The position numbers and the translations under genes were made by a program. Shown piece after piece: positions 42,461 through 52,749 of a DNA stretch of 64,000 nucleotides (position 1 is its first letter; each line of letters opens with the position of its first letter). A model generated the notes under the pieces. That model was given only the letters and a program-made list of their open reading frames with translations, was not told the DNA's origin and did not search any database. Origin of the DNA: JAJTHJ01 sp046316025 (GTDB lineage: Bacteria > Pseudomonadota > Gammaproteobacteria > Burkholderiales > Burkholderiaceae_F); the NCBI GenBank assembly GCA_046316025.1, contig JBKCXU010000068.1, forward strand, positions 1-64,000, given 5' to 3'.

Positions 42461-43807
42461 TTACGGGCGGCTCGCCAGCCGCTCTTCCAGATAATGGATG
42501 CTGGTGCCGCCCTGAATGAACTTCTGGTCGAGCATCAGGTCGCGGTGCAGCGGGATGTTGGTGGCGATGCCCTCGACCACCATCTCGGACAGGGCAATCC
42601 GCATCCGGGCGATGGCCTGCTCGCGGCTGTCGCCGTAGCAGATCACCTTGCCGATCATCGAGTCGTAGTTGGACGGCACCATGTACCCGCTGTACACGTG
42701 CGAGTCCACCCGCACGCCGGGGCCGCCCGGCGGATGCCAGCCAGTGATGCGGCCGGGGCTGGGCGTGAACTTGTAGGGGTCTTCGGCGTTGATGCGGCAC
42801 TCGATCGCGTGCCCCTTCAACGCAATGTCGCGCTGGCGCAGCGCGAGTCTTTCGCCGGCGGCGATGCGGATCTGCAATTGCACGAGGTCGAGGCCGGTCA
42901 CCCACTCGGTCACCGGATGTTCGACCTGCAAGCGGGTGTTCATCTCGATGAAGAAGAACTGGTCGCGCTCGTACAGGAACTCGAAGGTGCCGGCGCCGCG
43001 GTAGCCGATCTTGCGGCAGGCCTCGGCGCAACGGTCGCCAATCCGCTCGATGATCTTGCGGGCGATGCCGGGGGCTGGCGCCTCTTCGATGATCTTCTGG
43101 TGGCGCCGCTGCATCGAGCAGTCGCGCTCGCCCAGCCAGAGCGCGTTGCGGTGCTGGTCGGCCAGGACCTGGATTTCGATGTGGCGCGGGTTCTCCAGAA
43201 ACTTCTCCAGGTAGACGGCCGGGTTGCCAAAGGCGGTCTGCGCCTCCTGCCGCGTCATGTTGACCGCGTTGACCAGCGCCGCCTCGGTGTGCACCACGCG
43301 CATGCCGCGCCCGCCGCCACCACCGGCGGCCTTGACGATCACCGGGTAGCCGATGGCGCGCGCCAGCCGCACCACCTCGCGCGGGTCCTCGGGCAGCGCG
43401 CCGTCGGAGCCGGGCACGGTGGGCACACCCGCAGCCTTCATCGCCTGCTTGGCCGAGACCTTGTCGCCCATCAACCGGATCGACTCCGGCCGCGGGCCGA
43501 TGAAGACGAAGCCGCTTTTCTCGACCCGCTCGGCGAAGTCGGCGTTCTCCGACAGGAAGCCGTAGCCAGGGTGGATCGCCTCGGCATCGGTCACCTCGGC
43601 CGCGCTGATGATGGCGGGGATGTTCAGGTACGAGTCGCGCGACGGCGGCGGGCCGATGCAGACCGACTCGTCGGCGAGCTTGACGTACTTGGCCTCGGCG
43701 TCGGCGGTCGAATGCACGGCCACCGTGCGGATGCCCAGCTCGCGGCAGGCGCGCTGGATGCGCAGCGCGATTTCGCCGCGGTTGGCGATCAGGATTTTGC
43801 CGAACAT
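42461..43807 (-). CDS. accC: acetyl-CoA carboxylase biotin carboxylase subunit
   Basis: The 448-residue ATP-grasp enzyme carboxylates biotin on AccB. Markers are MFGKILIANRGEIALRI, the glycine-rich loop KAAGGGGGRGMR, ERDCSMQRRHQK, and EMNTRLQVEHPVTE. The start overlaps the accB stop by one base (TGATG). Confidence 0.97.
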   Translation of the reverse strand: MFGKILIANRGEIALRIQRACRELGIRTVAVHSTADAEAKYVKLADESVCIGPPPSRDSYLNIPAIISAAEVTDAEAIHPGYGFLSENADFAERVEKSGFVFIGPRPESIRLMGDKVSAKQAMKAAGVPTVPGSDGALPEDPREVVRLARAIGYPVIVKAAGGGGGRGMRVVHTEAALVNAVNMTRQEAQTAFGNPAVYLEKFLENPRHIEIQVLADQHRNALWLGERDCSMQRRHQKIIEEAPAPGIARKIIERIGDRCAEACRKIGYRGAGTFEFLYERDQFFFIEMNTRLQVEHPVTEWVTGLDLVQLQIRIAAGERLALRQRDIALKGHAIECRINAEDPYKFTPSPGRITGWHPPGGPGVRVDSHVYSGYMVPSNYDSMIGKVICYGDSREQAIARMRIALSEMVVEGIATNIPLHRDLMLDQKFIQGGTSIHYLEERLASRP

Positions 43808-44268
43808 CAGCCGATGACGAACAGCGGCTGGCCGTATTCGACCGCCTGCCCGTTTTCCACCAACACCTGCTTGACCTCGCCGGCGACCTCGGCCTCGATC
43901 TCGTTGAGCAGCTTCATCGCCTCGATGATGCACAGCGTGTCGCCGACCTTCACGGTCGAGCCGACATCGACGAACGGATCGGCGCCGGGGCTGGGCGAGC
44001 GATAGAACGTGCCGACCATCGGCGATTTGACGACATTGCCGGCCGGCGGCTCGGGCGCGGAAGCCGGCGCGGCGGCGGTCGCCGCCGTGGCGGGCGCGGC
44101 GACCGGTGCGGCGACCAGCGGCGCCACCATCGGTGTCACCGGCGCTACGGGCGCCTGGCTCGGGTGCTTGACGATCCGCACCTTGTCTTCGCCCTCGGTG
44201 ACTTCGATCTCGGCGATGCCGGACTCAGCCACGAGGTCGATCAGGGTTTTGAGCTTGCGTAAATCCAT
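43807..44268 (-). CDS. accB: biotin carboxyl carrier protein
   Basis: The 153-residue carrier has an N-terminal helix (MDLRKLKTLIDLVAESGIAE), an Ala/Pro-rich linker, and the biotinyl domain with EAMKLLNEIEAE; K119 is the biotinylated lysine. It is translated upstream of accC in the fatty-acid synthesis operon. Confidence 0.97.
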   Translation of the reverse strand: MDLRKLKTLIDLVAESGIAEIEVTEGEDKVRIVKHPSQAPVAPVTPMVAPLVAAPVAAPATAATAAAPASAPEPPAGNVVKSPMVGTFYRSPSPGADPFVDVGSTVKVGDTLCIIEAMKLLNEIEAEVAGEVKQVLVENGQAVEYGQPLFVIG

Positions 44269-44287
44269 GGAACGACTCCTCGCCGGA

Positions 44288-44722
44288 CTACGCGCCGAGC
44301 GCGTAGTCGAGCGCGTAGCGGTAGCCCGCCGGCCCCAGGCCGACGATGCTGCCGACCGCCAGTTCGGCCAGCAGCGAGCGGTGACGGAATTCCTCGCGCT
44401 TGTGCACGTTGGAAAGATGAACCTCGACAAACGGCAGCGCCACGGCAGCCAGCGCATCGCGCAGCGCCACACTGGTATGCGTGTAGGCGCCGGCGTTGAT
44501 CACGATGAATCCGGTCCCGTCTGTGCGCGCCGCGTGAATACGGTCGACCAGCGCGCCTTCATGGTTGGACTGGAAAGCAGAGAGAGTAGCCCCGGCTTTT
44601 GTGGCGATATCCGTCAATTCGCGCTCAATGTCGGTCAACGTTCGCGAACCGTAAATGCCGGGCTCGCGAGTGCCAAGCAGATTCAGGTTCGGTCCGTTGA
44701 TCAACAGGATGCGACTTGCCAT
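44288..44722 (-). CDS. aroQ: type II 3-dehydroquinate dehydratase
   Basis: The 144-residue shikimate-pathway enzyme has the signatures LLINGPNLNLLGTREPGIYG, SNHEGALVDRIHAA, NAGAYTHTSVALRDAL and EVHLSNVHKREEFRH. It leads the aroQ-accB-accC-prmA set; accB starts 19 bases on. Confidence 0.97.
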   Translation of the reverse strand: MASRILLINGPNLNLLGTREPGIYGSRTLTDIERELTDIATKAGATLSAFQSNHEGALVDRIHAARTDGTGFIVINAGAYTHTSVALRDALAAVALPFVEVHLSNVHKREEFRHRSLLAELAVGSIVGLGPAGYRYALDYALGA

Positions 44723-44798
44723 CGGTTGGGACTATTTTTCGGCAATCGCTGCGCGGCAAGATCGCCGCACAAAGACGCAGTAAGAAGCAAAAACGGCG

Positions 44799-44806
44799 CG
44801 ATTGTA
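44799..44806 (-). promoter_or_regulatory. -10 element of the aroQ-accBC operon
   Basis: On the minus strand TACAATCG lies 77 bases before the aroQ ATG. It matches an octamer TANAATCG seen in front of several other genes in this window. Confidence 0.4.
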
Positions 44807-44838
44807 AACCGGTCGTCGAAACAAGTCTAGCCTGTACG

Positions 44839-45369
44839 TCAGGCCGCTTGATCCAGCCAGCGCTGCAACTCTTCGGCGCGTATACGGCCGAGTTTGCGCT
44901 GAACCACCTGTCCGTCGCGGCCAATCACCGCGGTGTAGGGCATCGCCGCGACTTGGTTGCCGAGCGAGCGAGCCAGCTCCTGGCCGCCGAAGCCGGCAAC
45001 CAGCAGCGGGAAGCGGATGCCGTGCTGGTCGCGAAAAGCCCGAATCTTGTTGGGGTTGTCGATGCCGATACCGAGCACCTCGACGCCGCGGCTGGCGTAG
45101 GCGTCGCGTACCTTTTGCAGGTCGGGCATCTCTTCCACGCAGGGCGGGCACCAGGTCGCCCAGAAGTTGACCACCAGCAGCTTGCCCTGCCACTGCGACA
45201 GCGGCTGCGGCTGGCCGTCGGGGTCGGGCAGGGTTTGCGCGAAAAGTTCGGCCACCGCTTGCTCGGCCGGTGCGCTCGGGCGCAGCCGCCACAGCGCGGC
45301 GCCGGCGCCCGCCAGCGCGGCCAGCGCACCGGCGCCCCAGAACAAGGCGATCCGTCGGCCCGGCGTCAT
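44839..45369 (-). CDS. TlpA-like membrane-anchored thioredoxin
   Basis: The 176-residue protein has an N-terminal signal anchor (about 7-26) and a periplasmic thioredoxin fold with VVNFWATWCPPCVEEMP (redox CPPC) and the cis-Pro region AAMPYTAVIG. It probably reduces disulfides of periplasmic partners such as apocytochromes or copper chaperones. Its start overlaps the upstream gene (ATGA). Confidence 0.88.
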   Translation of the reverse strand: MTPGRRIALFWGAGALAALAGAGAALWRLRPSAPAEQAVAELFAQTLPDPDGQPQPLSQWQGKLLVVNFWATWCPPCVEEMPDLQKVRDAYASRGVEVLGIGIDNPNKIRAFRDQHGIRFPLLVAGFGGQELARSLGNQVAAMPYTAVIGRDGQVVQRKLGRIRAEELQRWLDQAA

Positions 45370-46010
45370 GTGGGTAGCTCGGGGTGACGTTCGCGCAGCA
45401 GGCGCTCGACCTGCGCAATGCCGGCGCGGCCACTGGCTTCGACCGGGTGCAGGTCCGGGTGCTCGGAGCGGAAGCGCGGCGCCACGCGGATCGCGTCGCG
45501 CGTGTGCACGTCCAGCACCACGCCGACCGGGTCGCGGCCGCGTGGCCGGTCGAGCAGGTGGATCGTTTCCTCCGGCGCCCCGGCGCTGTCCGCGCCGCCG
45601 TCTTCGACCTCGAAGTCGATCCCTGCGTCGAGCAGCAGCAACTCCACGTCCTTGGCCGAGTCGGCAAAGAGATGCAGATGCAGATCGGCGTGCTCGCCGG
45701 CCGTGCCGTTCAACACCGCGCCGACCAGATGCGGCTCGAACTGCGCCAGCCGCCGCATCCAGCGCAGCGCCCGCGCGCGCAACTCGCCCAAGCGCTGTTG
45801 GTGGTCGGGCACAAAGGCGACCAGATACCGGCGCAGTTCGGCCTCGACCTGCGCGTTGTCGGGCAGCGCCGCGCGCGCGCCACCGGCCAACTGTTCCCAG
45901 GCCTTGCGCTTGGCGGTGGCGTAGTCCGCGCCCTCTTCGGCGATCAGGCGCGCGGCGGTGGCGGCGACCTCGGTCTTCAGGTCGTCGCGCGTCGATGCGA
46001 TGGCATTCAT
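45366..46010 (-). CDS. nucleotidyltransferase-like conserved protein
   Basis: The 214-residue protein has a helical N-terminal half (TEVAATAARLIAEEGADYATAKRKAW) and LVGAVLNGTAGEHADLHLHLFA, which looks like a variant nucleotidyltransferase strand-turn-helix (G-x-x-x-H-x-D-L-x-L). I recognise it only as a conserved betaproteobacterial family near mpl; the substrate is unknown. It is coupled to the TlpA-like gene by ATGA. Confidence 0.7.
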   Translation of the reverse strand: MNAIASTRDDLKTEVAATAARLIAEEGADYATAKRKAWEQLAGGARAALPDNAQVEAELRRYLVAFVPDHQQRLGELRARALRWMRRLAQFEPHLVGAVLNGTAGEHADLHLHLFADSAKDVELLLLDAGIDFEVEDGGADSAGAPEETIHLLDRPRGRDPVGVVLDVHTRDAIRVAPRFRSEHPDLHPVEASGRAGIAQVERLLRERHPELPT

Positions 46011-46081
46011 GCCGAGCAGTCTAATGGTGCGGCGCAGATAGAATCGCGCCCCTTCGCCTCGCGGCGCGGCAGGACTTACCC

Positions 46082-47466
<1,385 letters not shown>

Positions 47467-47467
<1 letters not shown>

Positions 47468-48051
47468 TGCTGCTGTATCTGCACGGCTTTCGCTCGTCGC
47501 CGCAGTCGCGCAAGGCGCAACAGATCGCCGCGCGGATGGCGGCACTCGGCCGGTCGGATGAGTACGTCTGCCCGCAACTGCCGGCCTCGCCGCGCGCCGC
47601 GGCGCAGTTGCTGGAAGAAATTGCCGCGCGTGTGCCGGTGGCGGAGCTGGCGGTAATCGGCTCCTCGCTCGGCGGCTACTACGCGACCTGGCTCGCGGAA
47701 GCCACCGGCTGCCGCGCCGCGCTGCTCAATCCGGCGATCACGCCCTACGTCGACCTGCGCGCCTACCTGGGTGAGCAAAGCGTGTACTTTTCGGATCAAA
47801 GCATCGACATGCGGCCGGAGTATCTGGACCAACTGCTGGCGCTGGACACCCCGCGCATCACCCGGCCCGAGCGTTTCTTTCTGCTCGCCGCCACCGGCGA
47901 CGAACTGATCGACTACCGCACGATGGTCGCCAAGTACGCCGGCGGCCGGCAGCATGTGATCGAAGGGTCGGACCACCAGATCGCCGACTTTGCGCAATAC
48001 ATGGACGAGGTGCTGGGGTTTTGCGGCATCGACACGGAGAGGGAGCAATGA
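47467..48051 (+). CDS. yqiA: YqiA-type esterase
   Basis: The 194-residue alpha/beta hydrolase has LYLHGFRSSPQSRKAQ, the nucleophile elbow GSSLGGYYATW, Asp in LLAATGDELIDY, and His in GSDHQIADF. YqiA-like esterases cut short acyl esters. The ATG at 47467 overlaps the mpl stop (TGATG). Confidence 0.88.
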
Positions 48052-48800
48052 GACTGAAAGGCAAGGTCGGCATCGTCACCGGCGGTGCGCAGGGCATCGG
48101 CTTCGCGACCGCGCAGAAGTTCCTGGACGAAGGCGCCATCGTCGCCATCGCCGATGTGAAGCGCGAGTCGGTGGACGCCGCGGTGCGCGAGTTGCAGGCG
48201 TCGGATGCCGGCCGCACCGGGCACGTCGAGGGCTTTGTCGTGGACGTGACCAAGCGGCCGCAGATCGACGCGATGGTCGGCGCGCTCAAGCTCAAGTACG
48301 GGCACATCGACGTGCTCGTCAACAACGCCGGCATCACCGCGGACGCGCGGATGCAGAAGATGACCGAAGAGCAGTTCGACAAGGTGATCGCGGTCAACCT
48401 GAAAGGTGTCTTCAACTGCGCGCAGGCGGTGGTGGACACGATGGTGCTGCAAGGCGGCGGCGTGATCCTCAATGCCAGCAGCGTGGTGGGGCTGTACGGC
48501 AACTTCGGCCAGACCAACTACGCGGCGAGCAAGTTCGGCGTGATCGGCTTCGTGCGCACCTGGGCGCGCGAACTGGGGCCGAAGGGCATCCGCTGCAATG
48601 CCGTGTGCCCGGGCTTCATCGCCACGCCGATTTTGAACAGCATCCCGGACAAGGTGATGGCGCAGATGGCCGAGCGCGTGCCGATGCGCCGCCTGGGCCG
48701 GCCGGAGGAGATCGCCAACGTTTACGCCTTCCTCGCGTCCGACGAGGCAAGCTACGTCAACGGCGCGGTGCTCGAAGTGACGGGTGGGTTGATCGTCTGA
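48048..48800 (+). CDS. FabG-like short-chain dehydrogenase
   Basis: The 250-residue SDR enzyme has the cofactor loop TGGAQGIG, NNAG, catalytic Ser in NASSVVG, and YAASK. It resembles 3-oxoacyl-ACP reductases, but it is not in a fab operon, so the substrate may differ (for example acetoacetyl-CoA). It overlaps yqiA (ATGA) and ybaK (TGATG). Confidence 0.88.
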   Translation: MRLKGKVGIVTGGAQGIGFATAQKFLDEGAIVAIADVKRESVDAAVRELQASDAGRTGHVEGFVVDVTKRPQIDAMVGALKLKYGHIDVLVNNAGITADARMQKMTEEQFDKVIAVNLKGVFNCAQAVVDTMVLQGGGVILNASSVVGLYGNFGQTNYAASKFGVIGFVRTWARELGPKGIRCNAVCPGFIATPILNSIPDKVMAQMAERVPMRRLGRPEEIANVYAFLASDEASYVNGAVLEVTGGLIV

Positions 48801-49288
48801 TGGCCGAAGCCGCCAAACCGCTGCCCGCCTCCGCCCAGCGCGTGCAGGACGCGCTCGCCGCTTTGGGCCTTTCCTCGCGCGTGGTGCTGCTCGATGTCTC
48901 TGCTCGCACCTCGCAGATGGCGGCCGATGCGCTCGGCGTGCAAGTGGGGCAGATCGCCAAGTCGCTGGTGTTCCGCGCTGCCCAAAGCGGCCGCGCGGTG
49001 CTGGCGATCGCCGCCGGCGACCGGCGCGTGGACGAAGCGAAGATCGCCGCCGACCTGGGCGAGCCCATCGAGCGCGCCACGCCCGAGTTCGTCCGCGCGC
49101 ACTCGGGCTTCGCCATCGGCGGGGTGGCGCCGGTGGCGCATCCTGCGGACATGGTGACCTACGTCGATGCGTCGCTGCGGCGCTTTGAAGTCGTGTGGGC
49201 CGCGGGCGGCACGCCACACTGCGTGTTCCCGATTGCGCCCGCCGATCTGGCGCGCGTGGCCGGCGGCACCGAGATGGAAACGGCCTGA
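48800..49288 (+). CDS. YbaK/ProX-type aminoacyl-tRNA deacylase-like protein
   Basis: The 162-residue protein has the YbaK fold: GVQVGQIAKSLVFR with the conserved Lys, and GVAPVAHPADMVTYVD with the GxxP loop. Relatives hydrolyse Cys- or Ala-tRNA-Pro in trans. It is translated behind the FabG-like gene by a one-base overlap. Confidence 0.85.
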   Translation: MAEAAKPLPASAQRVQDALAALGLSSRVVLLDVSARTSQMAADALGVQVGQIAKSLVFRAAQSGRAVLAIAAGDRRVDEAKIAADLGEPIERATPEFVRAHSGFAIGGVAPVAHPADMVTYVDASLRRFEVVWAAGGTPHCVFPIAPADLARVAGGTEMETA

Positions 49289-49290
49289 GC

Positions 49291-49887
49291 ATGGACGCCA
49301 GCTTCCTCTCCGGTGTGGTGTTGCTGCTGCTGGTGGCCGACCCGCTCGGCAACATCCCTATCTTTGCCTCGGCGCTGCGCGAGGTCGCGCCCGAGCGCCG
49401 CCGCCGCATCATCCTGCGCGAATGCCTGATCGCCACCGGCATCCTGTCGGCGTTCGTTTTCGTCGGCCAGCCCTTCATGCGGTTGCTGGGTCTGTCCGAA
49501 GTCAGCTTGCAGATCGGCGGCGCAGTGGTGCTGATGCTGGTGGCGATCCGGATGGTGTTTCCCACGCCCGAGGGGGTCTACGGGCGTGCGCCGGGTGGCG
49601 AGCCTTTCATCGTGCCGCTGGCGGTGCCGGCGCTGGCCGGTCCGTCGGCGCTGGCCACCGTGCTGCTGCTGGTCGCGCGCGATCCGTCGCACACCGCGCA
49701 GTGGCTGGGCGCGATCGTCATCGTGATGGTCGTCAGCGCCGTCGTGCTGGCGCTGGCGGACAAGATCCTGGCGCGGCTGGGCGACAGCCTGAGCACGGCG
49801 ATGGAGCGCCTGATGGGCCTGATCCTGGCTGCGATTGCGGTCGAGATGATGCTGCGCGGGATCAAGACCTTCATCGGCGGTCTGTAG
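49291..49887 (+). CDS. MarC-family membrane protein
   Basis: The 198-residue protein has six hydrophobic segments and begins MDASFLSGVVLLLLVADPLGNIP; VADPLGNIPIF and the later VPLAVPALAGPSALATVLLL are the MarC repeat halves. The function is unsettled. The start lies two bases after the ybaK-like stop. Confidence 0.88.
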   Translation: MDASFLSGVVLLLLVADPLGNIPIFASALREVAPERRRRIILRECLIATGILSAFVFVGQPFMRLLGLSEVSLQIGGAVVLMLVAIRMVFPTPEGVYGRAPGGEPFIVPLAVPALAGPSALATVLLLVARDPSHTAQWLGAIVIVMVVSAVVLALADKILARLGDSLSTAMERLMGLILAAIAVEMMLRGIKTFIGGL

Positions 49888-49890
49888 TCC

Positions 49891-51837
49891 GTGGCCCAAC
49901 ACCTCCTGTTCGAAGAAGACGGCAGCTTCAAGGCCGGCACGGTGCTGTCGGCCACCGACGCGTCGATGCAGGTGGAGCTCGCCAGCGGCAAGCGCAGCAA
50001 GGTCAAGGCCTCGCACGTGCTGCTGCGCTACGAGCAACCGGCGCCCGCCGCGCTGCTCGCGCAGGCGCAGGCGGCGGCGGAAGAGATCGATCTGGACTTT
50101 CTGTGGGAGTGCGCGCCGCAGGAGGAGTTCGACTTCCAGGACCTGGCGCGCGACTATGCCGGCCACGCGCCCTCCGCGGTCGAGGCGGCCTCCATCCTGC
50201 TGCGGCTGCACGGCGCGCCCGTGTACTTCTACCGCAAGGGCCGCGGCCGCTACAAACCCGCGCCGCCCGAAGTGCTGCGCGCCGCGCTGGCCGCGGTGGA
50301 AAAGCGCCGCAAGCAGGATGAACTCAAGCAGCAGTACGCGGCGCAGTTGCAGGCGGGCGAGCTGCCGGCCGCGATTGCGGCGCTGGGCGTGCAACTGATT
50401 CTGGCCCCCGACCGCAACGGCATCGAATACAAGGCGGTCGAGGCCGCCGCTGCCGCTTTGCAGACCACGCCGCTGCGGCTGCTGCTCAAGACGGGCGCCA
50501 TCGCCTCGCCGTACCGCTGGCATCTGGAGAGTTTCCTCGCCCGCTACTTTCCGCGCGGCACCGGCTTTGCGAGCGGGCTGCCCGTGCCTGTGGCTGCCCA
50601 AGAGCTGCCGCTGGCGCCGGTGGCGGCGTTCTCGATCGACGACTCTGCCACCACCGAGATCGACGATGCGTTTTCGCTCGAGCGCGGCGACGGCTGGGTG
50701 CGCGTCGGCATCCACATCGCCGCACCCGCGCTCTCCATCGGCCGCAACGATCCGCTGGAACTCGTCGCGCGTGAGCGGATGTCAACGGTGTACGCGCCTG
50801 GGCTCAAATACACGATGCTGCCGCCGGCTGCCATCGAGGCGTTTTCTCTCGACGCCGGGCGCGAGGTGCCGGTGCTGTCGCTGTACGTCGACGTGGAGCC
50901 GGAGACCTGCGCGGTGCTGCGCACCGAAACGCGCGCCGAGCGGGTGAAGATCGCCGCCAATCTGCGCCACGACCAGCTGGACGACGTGGTTACGCCCGAG
51001 GCGGTCGAACACGGCACGCTCGACACGCCGTTTGGCGCCGAGCTGCTCTTCCTGCATCGGTTGGCGACCACGCTGCTGCGCGGGCGCGAGGCGGTGCGCG
51101 GCAAGCCGGAGCCGGTGGGCCGCGTGGACTACAGCTTCGTGCTCGATGGCGACGGCGAACATGCGCACGTGGCGATCCGCCCGCGGCGGCGCGGCGCGCC
51201 GCTCGACCTGATCGTGGCCGAACTGATGATCTACGCCAACAGCCACTGGGGCGGCTGGCTGGCGCAGAACAAGGTTGCGGCGATCTACCGCTCGCAGTCC
51301 TACGAGCGCGGCGTGGGCCGGGTGCGGATGAGCACTACGCCGGCGCCGCACGAGGGCATGGGGGTGGCGCACTACGCGTGGAGCAGCTCGCCGCTGCGCC
51401 GCTACGTGGACCTGCTCAATCAACAGCAGTTGCTGGCGCTGGCCGCTGGCCGACCGGCGCCCTACGCGGCCAACGACGCCGATCTCTTTGCCGCGGTGTC
51501 GGCCTTCGACACGCTGTACGGCGCCTATGCGGAGTTCCAGGAAAGAATGGAGCGCTACTGGTGTCTGCGCTGGCTCAAGCAGCAAGCCGTGACGCGCGCA
51601 AGCGCCGCGGTGATCAAGGGCGACCTTATTCGGCTCGACGGCCTGCCCTTCGTGATGCGGTTGGCGGGGCTGCCCGAGTTGCCGCGCGGCCAGCAGATCG
51701 AGCTCGATGTGCTCGGCATGGACGAAGTCGATCTCGTCCTCGAAGCGCGCCTGCGCCGGGTGCTGACGACGGCGGCGCCGGCGGAGATCGAGGACATCGA
51801 AGACGCCGCCGAAGCGGTACCGCCGCCTGCGGCCTGA
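49891..51837 (+). CDS. RNase II-family exoribonuclease (RNB domain)
   Basis: The 648-residue protein has an RNB core with SIDDSATTEIDDAFSLE carrying the metal-binding aspartates, AELMIYANSHWGGWLA, and SPLRRYVDLLNQQQLL. The N-terminal 200 residues (EEIDLDFLWECAPQEEFDF) match the short betaproteobacterial RNase II-like type rather than RNase R. The start is GTG, three bases after marC. Confidence 0.9.
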   Translation: MAQHLLFEEDGSFKAGTVLSATDASMQVELASGKRSKVKASHVLLRYEQPAPAALLAQAQAAAEEIDLDFLWECAPQEEFDFQDLARDYAGHAPSAVEAASILLRLHGAPVYFYRKGRGRYKPAPPEVLRAALAAVEKRRKQDELKQQYAAQLQAGELPAAIAALGVQLILAPDRNGIEYKAVEAAAAALQTTPLRLLLKTGAIASPYRWHLESFLARYFPRGTGFASGLPVPVAAQELPLAPVAAFSIDDSATTEIDDAFSLERGDGWVRVGIHIAAPALSIGRNDPLELVARERMSTVYAPGLKYTMLPPAAIEAFSLDAGREVPVLSLYVDVEPETCAVLRTETRAERVKIAANLRHDQLDDVVTPEAVEHGTLDTPFGAELLFLHRLATTLLRGREAVRGKPEPVGRVDYSFVLDGDGEHAHVAIRPRRRGAPLDLIVAELMIYANSHWGGWLAQNKVAAIYRSQSYERGVGRVRMSTTPAPHEGMGVAHYAWSSSPLRRYVDLLNQQQLLALAAGRPAPYAANDADLFAAVSAFDTLYGAYAEFQERMERYWCLRWLKQQAVTRASAAVIKGDLIRLDGLPFVMRLAGLPELPRGQQIELDVLGMDEVDLVLEARLRRVLTTAAPAEIEDIEDAAEAVPPPAA

Positions 51838-51867
51838 AGCGCGGCCGGTGGATAAAATCGCCGCGCG

Positions 51868-52749
51868 ATGGTTGCCGCCTTCCAACACTGGTGCAACGAG
51901 AAGACGCTGCTCGTCGCGGTGGCGATCTCGATCGCGCTGCACGCGCTGGTGCTGGCGATCCGTTTCGCCGATCCGGAACTGCTGCGCGCCCGCTCGCCGG
52001 TGGAGACGCTGGAAGTCATCCTCGTCAATGCGCGCAGCGACAGCAAGCCGGTCAAGCCCGAGGCGCTGGCGCAGGTCAATCTCGACGGCGGCGGCACGCA
52101 CGACGCGGGCCGGCGGACCTCGCCACTGCCCAACAGTTTTCAACTGCGCGACGGCGACACCCTGGATACCGCACGCCAGAGCGTGCAGCAACTCGAAGAA
52201 GAACAGAAGCGCATGCTCGCGCAACTGGAAGGCGGCGCGCCGCTGCCGCTCGATCCCGCCCCGCGCACGGGCGAGGTGCCGCAGCCGCGCGAAGCGTCGG
52301 CCGAGCAGCGCGCGCAGCTGGCGCGACTGCAAGCGGAGATCGCGCAGCGCGTCTCCGACTATCAGAAGCGCCCGCGCCGCCACCACTTCATGCCGAGCAC
52401 GTCGGAGTACCGCTTCGCGCGCTACGTCGAAGACTGGCGGCAGCGGGTCGAGAAGATCGGCAATGAGCATTACCCCGAAGCGGCGCGCGGCAAGCTCTAC
52501 GGCACACTGAGGATGACGGTCGCCATCCGCAAGGACGGCAGCGTGGCCGAGGCGACCATCGAGCAATCCTCGCAGTCCGACCTGCTCGATCGCGCGGCGT
52601 TGCGCATCGTCAAGCTCGCCGCACCGTATGCTCCGCTGCCGCCCGAGATTGCCCGCGACACCGATATCCTTGAGGTCACCCGCACCTGGATATTCAGCAA
52701 CGAACAACTGACTACGCGCGCCGCCGGCGCCGCCAACGAACCACGATGA
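51868..52749 (+). CDS. TonB-like energy transducer
   Basis: The 293-residue protein has an N-terminal membrane helix (LLVAVAISIALHALVLAI), a long Gln/Glu-rich helical linker (about 100-185) and a C-terminal TonB domain (YPEAARGKLYGTLRMTVAIR, DRAALRIVKLAAPYAPLP). The usual Pro-Lys repeats are mostly replaced by helix. No exbBD is adjacent. A TAAAAT element at 51853-51858 lies only nine bases before the ATG. It overlaps aroE by ATGA. Confidence 0.85.
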   Translation: MVAAFQHWCNEKTLLVAVAISIALHALVLAIRFADPELLRARSPVETLEVILVNARSDSKPVKPEALAQVNLDGGGTHDAGRRTSPLPNSFQLRDGDTLDTARQSVQQLEEEQKRMLAQLEGGAPLPLDPAPRTGEVPQPREASAEQRAQLARLQAEIAQRVSDYQKRPRRHHFMPSTSEYRFARYVEDWRQRVEKIGNEHYPEAARGKLYGTLRMTVAIRKDGSVAEATIEQSSQSDLLDRAALRIVKLAAPYAPLPPEIARDTDILEVTRTWIFSNEQLTTRAAGAANEPR

